Positions 8,633 through 16,252 of a stretch of 42,179 bases of DNA are shown piece by piece; position 1 is the first letter of the stretch; each line of letters begins with the position of its first letter. Source of the DNA: an uncultured Atopobiaceae bacterium (GTDB lineage: Bacteria > Actinomycetota > Coriobacteriia > Coriobacteriales > Atopobiaceae); assembly GCA_947626465.1 (NCBI GenBank), contig CANQSI010000002.1, positions 1-42,179 of the forward strand, given 5' to 3'. The position numbers and the translations under genes are program-made. Below the pieces are notes generated by a model. It ran no database searches, was not told the origin of the DNA, and saw only the letters and a program-made list of their open reading frames with translations.

Positions 8633-9562
8633 GTGGCGAAGACGCAAGAGAGCCGAGCGGCTACGGCCTACGCCGTGGGCGCGGCAAGCCGTGCACGGAC
8701 GCTCACGCGGATCCTCTGGATAGGCTTCGCGCTGAACGTCCTCGTCGCCGTCTTCAAGTTCATCTACGGCACGCTCAGCGGCTCCATGTCGATGACCAAC
8801 GACGGCATCGCGAGCTTCCTCGATGCCGGCTCCACGCTGATCGGCCTCGCGGGCGTGTCCATCGCGAGCCGCCCGCCCTCAAAGAAGCACCCCTATGGCC
8901 ACGCGAAGTACGAGACCTACGCGTCGGTGGCCATCGGCGTCATCCTCATCATCGCCGCGGGCGACATCGCGCGGGAGGCCATCGCCTCGCTCCTCGAGGG
9001 CGGAAGCCACGTGATGGTGGATTGGGCGAGCTATGTGATCATGCTCGCCACCATGGCGCTGAACATCTGGGTTGCCTGGTGGGAGGGCCGCTGGGGTCGC
9101 GCGCTCCACTCCGAATCGCTCACCGCGGACGCAAAGCACACGTGGACTGACGTCTACGTGTCGGTCTCGGTCATCTGCTCGCTCATCTTCGTGCAGCTTG
9201 GCTACCCCGCGGCAGACGCGCTCGTGTCCCTCATCGTCGCCCTCGCGGTGCTCGCGTCGGCCATCTCCATCTTCCTCGAGGCGAACCGTACGCTCGCAGA
9301 CGCTTCCCGCCTTGATGCGGGCGAGGTGGCCGAGGTCGTGGAGGGTGTGGCCGGCGTCGCGGGCGTGGATGAGGTGCGAAGCCGTGGCACCGAGGGCGAG
9401 GTCTACGTCGACCTCCATGTCCTGCTCGACCCCAACATGACGCTACGCGAGGCGAACGAGATCGCCCAGTCGGCAGAAGCGCTCCTCGAGGAGCGGTTCC
9501 CCGAGGTCGCCGACGTGAGCGTGCTGATGAAACCCGCGCAGGAGGGCAGCGAGGGGGATTGA
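8633..9562 (+). CDS. Cation diffusion facilitator transporter (copy 2)
   Basis: This 309-residue protein is a paralogue of the one at 6545-7480. Shared stretches include GSMSMTNDGIASFLD, HPYGHAKYETYAS, ADAKHT..D and VRSRGTEGEVYVDLH. It has six predicted membrane segments and a cytoplasmic C-terminal domain. The start is GTG at 8633, with GGGAGG at 8622-8627. The ATG at 8617 is out of frame and is rejected. Like copy 1 it lacks the usual +3 ligand in the TM2 metal motif but keeps HxxxD in TM5 (HTWTD). Its stop faces the stop of the minus-strand ROK gene only 5 bases away. Confidence 0.88.
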   Translation: MAKTQESRAATAYAVGAASRARTLTRILWIGFALNVLVAVFKFIYGTLSGSMSMTNDGIASFLDAGSTLIGLAGVSIASRPPSKKHPYGHAKYETYASVAIGVILIIAAGDIAREAIASLLEGGSHVMVDWASYVIMLATMALNIWVAWWEGRWGRALHSESLTADAKHTWTDVYVSVSVICSLIFVQLGYPAADALVSLIVALAVLASAISIFLEANRTLADASRLDAGEVAEVVEGVAGVAGVDEVRSRGTEGEVYVDLHVLLDPNMTLREANEIAQSAEALLEERFPEVADVSVLMKPAQEGSEGD

Positions 9563-9576
9563 GGCCGCTAGGCCTC
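9561..9576. terminator. Hairpin spanning two convergent stop codons
   Basis: GAGGCC-GCTA-GGCCTC is a perfect 6-base stem with a 4-base loop. It overlaps the TGA of the second metal transporter (9560-9562) and contains the TAG of the ROK gene on the other strand (9568-9570). Being symmetric it could act in both directions. No T-run follows on either strand, so intrinsic termination would be weak. Confidence 0.4.
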
Positions 9577-11007
9577 CGGAGCCTCCACCAGCATGGTCTC
9601 AGCCTCGAGGCGCTGGAGGCAGAGCGCGAGCATGCCCGTGAAGATTGCCTCGCGAAGATCGTCGAGCTTGATGAGGTCGGGCAGGAACTTCTCCGGGAGG
9701 TGCTCGGCCACTTCGTTTCTGAGGGCATCCATGTCGGGCACGAGATCGCAGGAGAGGTAGAACGCGTCTGGCGCCGCTATGCAGCTCGTGGCCACCACGT
9801 GGGCGGCAGCGGTCTTGAGGGCGGCCTCCGGGCTCCAACGCATGTCGTCTGCATCGATGTCGATGGGCCAGAGCGATTGGATGATGCCGACCTCGCCCGC
9901 AAAGCCCCGGTGGCCCTTGACGAGCTTGCCGTCGAGCACCGTCCCCGCAGCACCCGTCTCGTGGCCCGTTTGCTGCTGGTAGAGCGACACGTTCTCATAG
10001 CGCTTCTGCGATGCGTAACAACCCACCGCCGCGGCATTCGCGTCGTTTTCAACGAAGATGCGCGCGTCGGGGTACTGCTCGAGGATCTCGCTGAAGTCGT
10101 AGGTGGTGTCTGAATCGGGAGGAAACGTCGCGATGAGCCCGTCCACGACGCCCGGTACGACGATCCCCACCGCATCCACCGCCCCGGCGTCGATTCCGGA
10201 GGAGCGCAACGAGATGAGCAAATCGCTCACGTCGCGGAAGTCCACGCGACGCTTGGCCACGCGGCCGGAGGCCTTCACCTCGTTGTCCTCGTAGAGGCGA
10301 TAGCGAATGGTGGTGCGGTTCGTGTGGAGGTTCACGAAGATCACGAGCACGCTTTTGTCGCTCAGGACCTTTCTCACGATGCGCAGGTCGGGAGCATCGG
10401 GCGTAGTGGCATCGAGGGCGTCGAGGAGGAGGCGGATCGTCCCCGCTGCGTCGTAGGCCCCGTAGATCTTGGCGGGGATCTCGAAAACCGGCGTGGAAGG
10501 GAAGGATTCCGCCACCTTCTTGCGCAGGTAGCCCACCTGTGGGGCGAGCATCACCGCAGCGTAGGCGCCATTATCCTCGACCGCTTCCTCGAGGGGCTTC
10601 GCCACGAAGGTGTAGCCGAGCGAAAGCGAGGTGGCGGTGACGCTGAGCTTCTCCGCGAACATCATCGTGGTGAGGCCGGTGGTGCAGCAAAGCAGCACGG
10701 TCTCGGTCCTGCGCGCGCCTTGCTCGAGGAGCACCTCGAGCATCTCATCGAAGAGCTCGTGGGCGCGGGGGAGGTCGTTGAGCTCGAAGTGGAGGTGGAA
10801 GATCGGCTCGGAATCCTCGTGATGTGCACGTTGGATGATGAACTCCACGATGCGCGGCTGCAGGTCATCCACCTTGTAGAACGTCACCTTCGCGTCGGCG
10901 GCATCGGTGGAAAGGTCGATCTCGTCGTCGCCCTTCGCCTCGATGGTGCAGCCGTCGATCACCCGAGAGAGGATCCACGAGCGAAACGCCTCATAGGACT
11001 TCGGCAT
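9568..11007 (-). CDS. ROK-family protein with embedded PTS EIIB (lactose/cellobiose-type) domain
   Basis: This 479-residue protein has three parts. Residues 1-100 are unassigned, with no clear helix-turn-helix. Residues about 101-200 match the lactose/cellobiose EIIB fold: the P-loop VLLCCTTGLTT with candidate phospho-Cys C108, then the LAPQVGYL and PVFEIPAKIYGAYD segments in the right order. Residues about 215-479 are ROK-like (GIVVPGVVDG, ENDANAAAVG, VLDGKLVKGHRGFAGEVG), but the usual GTGxG loop and the Cys-rich zinc motif are altered or absent, so kinase activity is uncertain. GGAGG precedes the ATG. It lies 81 bases downstream of a GH13 glycosidase, probably in the same transcript. A role as a sugar-responsive regulator or sugar kinase is inferred. 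Confidence 0.8.
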   Translation of the reverse strand: MPKSYEAFRSWILSRVIDGCTIEAKGDDEIDLSTDAADAKVTFYKVDDLQPRIVEFIIQRAHHEDSEPIFHLHFELNDLPRAHELFDEMLEVLLEQGARRTETVLLCCTTGLTTMMFAEKLSVTATSLSLGYTFVAKPLEEAVEDNGAYAAVMLAPQVGYLRKKVAESFPSTPVFEIPAKIYGAYDAAGTIRLLLDALDATTPDAPDLRIVRKVLSDKSVLVIFVNLHTNRTTIRYRLYEDNEVKASGRVAKRRVDFRDVSDLLISLRSSGIDAGAVDAVGIVVPGVVDGLIATFPPDSDTTYDFSEILEQYPDARIFVENDANAAAVGCYASQKRYENVSLYQQQTGHETGAAGTVLDGKLVKGHRGFAGEVGIIQSLWPIDIDADDMRWSPEAALKTAAAHVVATSCIAAPDAFYLSCDLVPDMDALRNEVAEHLPEKFLPDLIKLDDLREAIFTGMLALCLQRLEAETMLVEAPEA

Positions 11008-11088
11008 GGCACCTCCGGCACCCTCGATCTCGCCAGAATCTTCGATCTGGGCAAAGTGTAGCTGCCACGTGCATCCGCCTATCGAGCG

Positions 11089-12516
11089 TTACGCAAGTTC
11101 AACAACACATCCACTGTGGGGCGCGAGACGCACCCAGAGCTTCCCCTCGCGAAGCGCCGCCTCGCCCGACCCCGCAGCTACGCGTGCGCTCTCGGCGCCT
11201 ACGGGAAGGTCGAGCCAGAGCTCTCGCTCCCCGTCGGCATTCGAGAGCGCCGTGATGCACGCCACATCGCGTCCGGATGCGTTCTCCGGATGCCCCGCGT
11301 CGAGCACGCGCGCGAAGGCGTAGGTTTCCGTTTGGAGGGAGATCTCCTGGTAGCGGCCCCAGGAGAATTCGGGATGCGCGTCCCTGAGCGTGGAGAGCGC
11401 GCGGATGAGGGGGCAGATTTCCGGGTGTGGCACGTCGAGCGTGGCGAGGTCGAGCGCCGGTCGAAGCGGCTCGTCTGCGAGGGCGCCTCGCCCCTTTCGA
11501 CCCTGGATGCCGAACTCGGAGCCGTAGTAGACGCTCGGAATGCCGAGGATCGTGAAGAGGAACACCGTCACGGGCACGAGGTCGCGGGGGTCGGCGAGCT
11601 TCGAGGCGATCCGCTCCACGTCCTGGTTGTCGCAGAAGGTGTAGAGATGCGCGCCCTGGCATGCGCCCCACGGCCCGAAGAGCCGAAGGACGTTATGCCC
11701 CATCTCGAAGTAGTTGTGCGAGTTGTGGGCGCTCCAGATGGCCTTCGAGAGCTCGTAGTTCGTCACGGAATCGAGGTGCGCATCGTTCAACCATCGCTCG
11801 TAGTTGCCCATGATCACCTCGCCCATGAGCCAAAAGTCGCTGCGGAGGCCCTTCATGCGGCCCACGAGCTGGCGCAGGAACTCGAAGTCCATCACGTCTG
11901 CGGAATCGAGGCGGATGCCGTCGATGCCGAAGTCCTCGAGCCAAAACTGCGCGACATCGAGGAGGTAGTCCCTCACCTGCTGGTTCTGGAGGTTCAGCGC
12001 GGGGAGGATGTCCACGCCTCGCCATCCCTCATAGCCAAAGCCGTCGCCCATCTGTCCCGGCCAGTCGAAGTTCACCCCGCGATACCAATCCTTCGCCCAG
12101 GAATCCCAGCGCTTCTCGCGAAGGTCCCGGAAGGCGAAGAAGTCGCGCCCGGTGTGGTTGAAGACGCCGTCCACCACGACTTTGATGCCAAGTTCATGGC
12201 AGTGCGCCACCCACGCGCGGAAGTCGTCGTTCGTGCCGAGGCGGCTGTCGACTACGCGGTAGTCGATCGTGTCGTAGCCGTGCGTCGCGCTCTGGAAGAG
12301 CGGCCCGATGTAGATGGCGGTGAATCCGAGCCCGGCGGCATGCTCGGCCCATTCGCGAAGGCGCTCGAAGGGCGCGGGGGGAAGCGGGATGCCATGCTCC
12401 TCAGCGCCGCGCGCGAGCTGGGCTTCGGCGCTCTCGAAGGAGTTCTCGCGCGGGCATCCGCAGAGCCCGAGCGGATAGATGTGGTAGAACCGCGCGCTCT
12501 CAAACCAAGGGGCCAT
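11089..12516 (-). CDS. Intracellular GH13 alpha-amylase-family glycosidase
   Basis: This 475-residue protein has no signal peptide, so it probably acts on imported malto-oligosaccharides in the cytoplasm. GH13 regions are visible: I DGVFNH (116-121), II GIRLDSADV with nucleophile D204, III MGEVI with acid/base E233, and IV FCDNQD with transition-state D299. Region IV has Gln298 where the family nearly always has His. The start MAPWFES at 12516 has AGAGGA upstream. The open frame extends to 12735, but that extension overlaps the divergent gene's leader and looks non-coding. It precedes the ROK/EIIB gene, consistent with a sugar-use operon. Confidence 0.9.
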   Translation of the reverse strand: MAPWFESARFYHIYPLGLCGCPRENSFESAEAQLARGAEEHGIPLPPAPFERLREWAEHAAGLGFTAIYIGPLFQSATHGYDTIDYRVVDSRLGTNDDFRAWVAHCHELGIKVVVDGVFNHTGRDFFAFRDLREKRWDSWAKDWYRGVNFDWPGQMGDGFGYEGWRGVDILPALNLQNQQVRDYLLDVAQFWLEDFGIDGIRLDSADVMDFEFLRQLVGRMKGLRSDFWLMGEVIMGNYERWLNDAHLDSVTNYELSKAIWSAHNSHNYFEMGHNVLRLFGPWGACQGAHLYTFCDNQDVERIASKLADPRDLVPVTVFLFTILGIPSVYYGSEFGIQGRKGRGALADEPLRPALDLATLDVPHPEICPLIRALSTLRDAHPEFSWGRYQEISLQTETYAFARVLDAGHPENASGRDVACITALSNADGERELWLDLPVGAESARVAAGSGEAALREGKLWVRLAPHSGCVVELA

Positions 12517-12677
12517 ACACGTCCTCTTTCCCTTGCACGCAACCGATGCATCAATCTGATAATTGTAGGAACTTCCTCGCCGTTGGCGCCGCACTGGCGC
12601 TAGATTGGTGGTTGCGAGCTCGATGGGAGCCCAGAAGCGCACACGTTCGTGGGAACATGGGACAGGGGAGGTACACC
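12517..12677. promoter_or_regulatory. Divergent intergenic region with small palindromes
   Basis: These 161 bases separate the GH13 gene (minus) and the SGNH-GNAT gene (plus). They contain TTGCACGCAA (12533-12542) and the 8-base palindrome GATGCATC (12545-12552), both close to the glycosidase start. A possible minus-strand -10 box TACAAT lies near 12563-12568. None of these alone is strong, but a divergent promoter region is expected here. Confidence 0.35.
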
Positions 12678-14852
12678 ATGGCAACGCTTCAGTGGCAATC
12701 GCTCGATCAAGGTGGCTCGTGGACCCAACAGGCACGGGCGAAGGATTTCCTTTCCGGATATATCGCCCTCGAGGAGGATTCTCCGGGAAACGCCTCCGGC
12801 GGCTGGGTGCGGCCGCTGCGCTTCACGCGAGAGCAGATTCGCGCCCTTTCGAGCGTAGCCGCATGGCATCCGGCGCTCTATCGCGCGCAAGCCACCTCCA
12901 CGGCGGGCATGTGCATCGAGGTGAAGACGCGCGCCACGCGCATAGGGCTCGAGGTCGTGCGCGAGGCGGGCTTGGCTCGCGTGGGCGACGAGATGGCCGA
13001 CGTGTCAGAGGACGGGTTCTCCGTCGATGTGAACGAGCGCCACGCGGAGGGAGTGCTCGATGTCCACGGCGAGGGCCTCGTGGTAGTCGACCTCTCCGAC
13101 GAGAAGAAGTCCGCAGAGCGCCTCGTGCGCCTCTGGCTCCCCGCATTTTCCCCATGCCGCGTGCGCAGCCTCTTTGCGAGCGCAGATGTGGCACCGCTTC
13201 CCAAGAGGCGTACCCTCCTCGTTCTCGGAGGGTCGGCCGCCCAAGGGCAAAACGCGCATGATCCCGGCCTCGGTTGGGCGCAGGTCCTTCGTCGCGAGGC
13301 CAATCTCGAGGTGATCAACCAGGGCCTTCTCTCCCAGGTGTTCCAGCCGAGCGCGCTCTCGCCGCTCGCGGGCAACGTCGATCCCGATCTCATCTGGATT
13401 GCCTATGGCGGGGCCTATCGCCATGAGGAGTGCTACGCCGGGGCACTCGAGCGCGATATCCGCGCGGCGCTCGGCGTGGTGCGGCGTCTATGGCGAGATC
13501 GCCCCACGTGGATCCAAACTCCCACGCCGCATGACGAGAACGCGCGTCCCTCTGCGGCGAGGAGCTGCTGGCGTGAGCTCCCCGATATCCTCGCGCGCAT
13601 CTCCGAGCGCTGGCCGCAGTTCGAGCTCGTGGATGGCGACGATCTCCTCGACGCCGATGCCTCGCTCATGGACGATGCCGACCACCCGAACGCCGAGGGC
13701 CACGCTGAGATGGCGAAGCGCATCGGGCGCGTGCTCGCGGGCAAGCCCCCCATAACGGAAAGGGAGCGCGAGGACCGCTCGCTCCCGAGCTTCCTTCGCG
13801 AGCGCGGGCGCGCAGATGCGATGCGCCGCCCGATCGCCTCTCCCGAACTCAAGGATCGCGAGGCTGCGGAGCTCGCCGAGGACGAGGTGCTCGCCGAGCC
13901 GGCCGAGGTGGCGCCCATCGCCGAGCCGGAGCTCGAGGCATCCGAAGGCGAGCTCTCCCTCCTCTCGAGGATGTCCGAGGGAGACGTGGACGAGGCCGCT
14001 GCAAAGGAGGTCGACGTCCCCGAGGGTAAGTCCGCGAGCCTCGAGGCCACGGCCGTGCTCGATGCGCGGGCGCTTCGCAGGGCGCTCAAGGAGGGCGCGC
14101 CCCCGCGTGGCACCTCGCGCGTGCGCGAGGAAGACATCGATGCCGTGCTCTCCCTCTTCGCCGAGGGGCCGCTCGATTCCGTGCCGATGGAGCAGATCGT
14201 ACTCCGCGGCCTCGGAAAGATGAGCTACGCGAGCGAGGGCTTCGCCACGGTTGATCTCCCCGATGGCACGCGCTACTTCTGGGGCACGGACGTGATCGAG
14301 GCGAAGCGGGCGATGGCGCGCCAAACGAGGCCAAGCCTCGCCGTGGTGCTCTCGCCAGAGCTCGAGGGCGTGCTTCGGCGCACCTTCTCGGCCAACGAGG
14401 CGAGCATGCCCTACACGCTCGTGGTCTACGAGGGAACGGAGCCCCTTCCCGTGGAGGCGGAACTCGACGTACGCACCCTCGCGCCCAGCTGGGCGAGCGT
14501 GATCCGCAAGGCCTACAGCTTCCCCGAGGGAGCGAGCGCGGCGGAGATCGCGCACCTCCTCGCAAAGGGGCAGATCCTCGGGGGCTTCGATCTCGACAAC
14601 CAGCTCGTGGGCTTCATCGGCGAGCATCCGGATGGAGCGCTCGGCATGCTCGAGGTCTTCCCTCGGGCGCGCCGGCGCGGCTTTGGTTCGGCGCTTCTCG
14701 CGTCGAAGGCGAACGAGCACCTCGGCAAAGGCTGGACGCCGTTCAGCCAGGTGATGGCCGCCAATGACGCATCGCTCGCCCTGCACAAGGCCGTCGGCTT
14801 CGAGGTCGTGAAGACGCGCCAGTTCTACATCCCCATGGAGGGCGCGCGATGA
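12678..14852 (+). CDS. SGNH hydrolase fused to GNAT acetyltransferase
   Basis: This 724-residue protein has at least three parts. Residues about 1-170 resemble the beta-sandwich (GxDLY/SsfX3-like) domain that precedes some SGNH esterases. Residues about 178-355 are an SGNH hydrolase with nucleophile S186 in GGSAAQG (Gly in place of the usual Asp of GDS) and D333-x-x-H336. A long acidic, low-complexity linker (about 365-465) follows. The C-terminal region ends in a GNAT fold with acetyl-CoA loop RRRGFGSALL (665-674) and the downstream NDASLALHKAVGF motif. GGGGAGG at 12665-12671 fixes the ATG at 12678. It overlaps the next gene by 4 bases. An esterase plus acyltransferase on one chain suggests deacylation/acylation of a small molecule or glycan. 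The substrate is unknown. Confidence 0.8.
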   Translation: MATLQWQSLDQGGSWTQQARAKDFLSGYIALEEDSPGNASGGWVRPLRFTREQIRALSSVAAWHPALYRAQATSTAGMCIEVKTRATRIGLEVVREAGLARVGDEMADVSEDGFSVDVNERHAEGVLDVHGEGLVVVDLSDEKKSAERLVRLWLPAFSPCRVRSLFASADVAPLPKRRTLLVLGGSAAQGQNAHDPGLGWAQVLRREANLEVINQGLLSQVFQPSALSPLAGNVDPDLIWIAYGGAYRHEECYAGALERDIRAALGVVRRLWRDRPTWIQTPTPHDENARPSAARSCWRELPDILARISERWPQFELVDGDDLLDADASLMDDADHPNAEGHAEMAKRIGRVLAGKPPITEREREDRSLPSFLRERGRADAMRRPIASPELKDREAAELAEDEVLAEPAEVAPIAEPELEASEGELSLLSRMSEGDVDEAAAKEVDVPEGKSASLEATAVLDARALRRALKEGAPPRGTSRVREEDIDAVLSLFAEGPLDSVPMEQIVLRGLGKMSYASEGFATVDLPDGTRYFWGTDVIEAKRAMARQTRPSLAVVLSPELEGVLRRTFSANEASMPYTLVVYEGTEPLPVEAELDVRTLAPSWASVIRKAYSFPEGASAAEIAHLLAKGQILGGFDLDNQLVGFIGEHPDGALGMLEVFPRARRRGFGSALLASKANEHLGKGWTPFSQVMAANDASLALHKAVGFEVVKTRQFYIPMEGAR

Positions 14853-16252
14853 GCGCGGCGGACTTCGGCGCGACGCGCGCCGGCCTCGTGCTCGAGGAGG
14901 AATTCAACGCCACGTGCGCCGCGCTCGCGGGCGACGTCGAGAGCCGAGCTTCGGGTGACGACTATCTCGCCACCACGCACGCGCTCTACCACGGCCAGCC
15001 GCTTTCCTGGGCCTTCACGCCCAAGATCTTCACGCCGAAGGGCGAAGGCTACCTGCGGGAGATCGCGGAGACCATGGGGCGCATCATGGAGAAGGTCACG
15101 CGCGCCTTTCGCGAGCGCGAGGAGGTGCGCGCGGCGTTCGGACTGCCCCGGGAGGTGGAGGAGCTCTGCCTGCTCCCTGTGGGCTATGGCTCGGAGATCC
15201 CGCTCGCGCGCGTGGACATCTTCCTGAACGAGCGCACGGGACAGTTCTGGTTTTGCGAGCTCAACACCGACGGCTCGGCCGGCATGACGAGTGCGGTGGA
15301 GGTGAGCGAGGCAATCGCCCGTTCGGCCACGTGGGAGGCGTTCTCGAAGCGCCACGGCGAGGCGAGGACCTTCGACGTGGTGCGTGCGTGCGCCGAGGCC
15401 ATCCTCGAGACCTATTCGGAGTGGGAGGGGCGCGGCACGCACGGACACCCCGATGAGAAGCCCGTGATCGGCGTGGTGGATTACGGCGAATCCATCTCCG
15501 CAGACGAGGTGGCCCACTTCGTAGAGATCTTCGAGGAGAAGGGCGTCACGTGCCGCTTCTCCGAGATTCGCGAGCTCACGGTCGTGGAGGGGGCGGGCGG
15601 CGCGCAAATCGCCGACGCCTGCGGCACGCTCGACCTCGTGTGGCGGCGCGCCGTGCTCTCGGAAATGCTCGAGAAGCCCTGTTCGGGCTCCGAGGCACTC
15701 ATCCGTGCGCAGAGGGAGCAGCTCGCGTGCGTGGTGGGAGGGTTTCGTACCTGGCCCTGCGCCACGAAGACGGTGTTCTGCGCCCTGCGCAGCCCCGTCC
15801 TTCGCGATCTCCTCACCGGCGCCGAGCGTCGCTTCGTGGAGGAGCACGTGCCCTACACGGAGGTCCTCGGCCCCGAGACGGACCTCTCTCGCTTCGTGGA
15901 GAAGGACGAATGGATCGTAAAGCCGCAGGATGGCTATAACGCGATGGGCGTCGTGGCGGGGCTCGACGAGACGCCGAAGGCCTGGCAGGAGGTGCTCCTG
16001 CGCGCAGCCGAAACCCGCAGCGTGATCCAGCGCTACGCGCCGCAGTTCAAAAGCGCCGTCTACCTCGGAGGCAAGCTTCCGCAGGGCGAGGATCCGCTCA
16101 TCTGCCGCGAGGAATCCATGATGGAGGGGCTCTTCCTCTTCCGCGGCAAGTTCCAAGGCGTGTTCACCCGCTGCGGGCGCGAGGCGACGATCGGCGAATG
16201 GACCGATCGGCTGAACATGGGATGCTTCGTGGTGGGGGAGGAGCACGCGTGA
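14849..16252 (+). CDS. ATP-grasp ligase-like protein (glutathionylspermidine-synthase-like)
   Basis: This 467-residue protein resembles circularly permuted ATP-grasp / glutathionylspermidine synthase relatives. It has a FCELNTDGS segment (E137, N139), a pre-ATP-grasp segment with GVVDYG, the DLVWRR motif, and WIVKPQDGYNAMGV with K358 as the likely ATP-contacting lysine. Such enzymes join a carboxylate to an amine using ATP. The gene starts inside the stop of the SGNH-GNAT gene and ends inside the start of the HD gene, so the three are probably co-translated. The exact substrate cannot be told. True glutathionylspermidine synthesis is not implied. Confidence 0.7.
   Translation: MSAADFGATRAGLVLEEEFNATCAALAGDVESRASGDDYLATTHALYHGQPLSWAFTPKIFTPKGEGYLREIAETMGRIMEKVTRAFREREEVRAAFGLPREVEELCLLPVGYGSEIPLARVDIFLNERTGQFWFCELNTDGSAGMTSAVEVSEAIARSATWEAFSKRHGEARTFDVVRACAEAILETYSEWEGRGTHGHPDEKPVIGVVDYGESISADEVAHFVEIFEEKGVTCRFSEIRELTVVEGAGGAQIADACGTLDLVWRRAVLSEMLEKPCSGSEALIRAQREQLACVVGGFRTWPCATKTVFCALRSPVLRDLLTGAERRFVEEHVPYTEVLGPETDLSRFVEKDEWIVKPQDGYNAMGVVAGLDETPKAWQEVLLRAAETRSVIQRYAPQFKSAVYLGGKLPQGEDPLICREESMMEGLFLFRGKFQGVFTRCGREATIGEWTDRLNMGCFVVGEEHA

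Noticed and set aside
6704..8647. 647-codon minus-strand open frame opposite the CDF and dehydrogenase genes
   Set aside because: It is His/Arg/Glu-rich low-complexity translation typical of an antisense frame. The plus strand has clear protein families.
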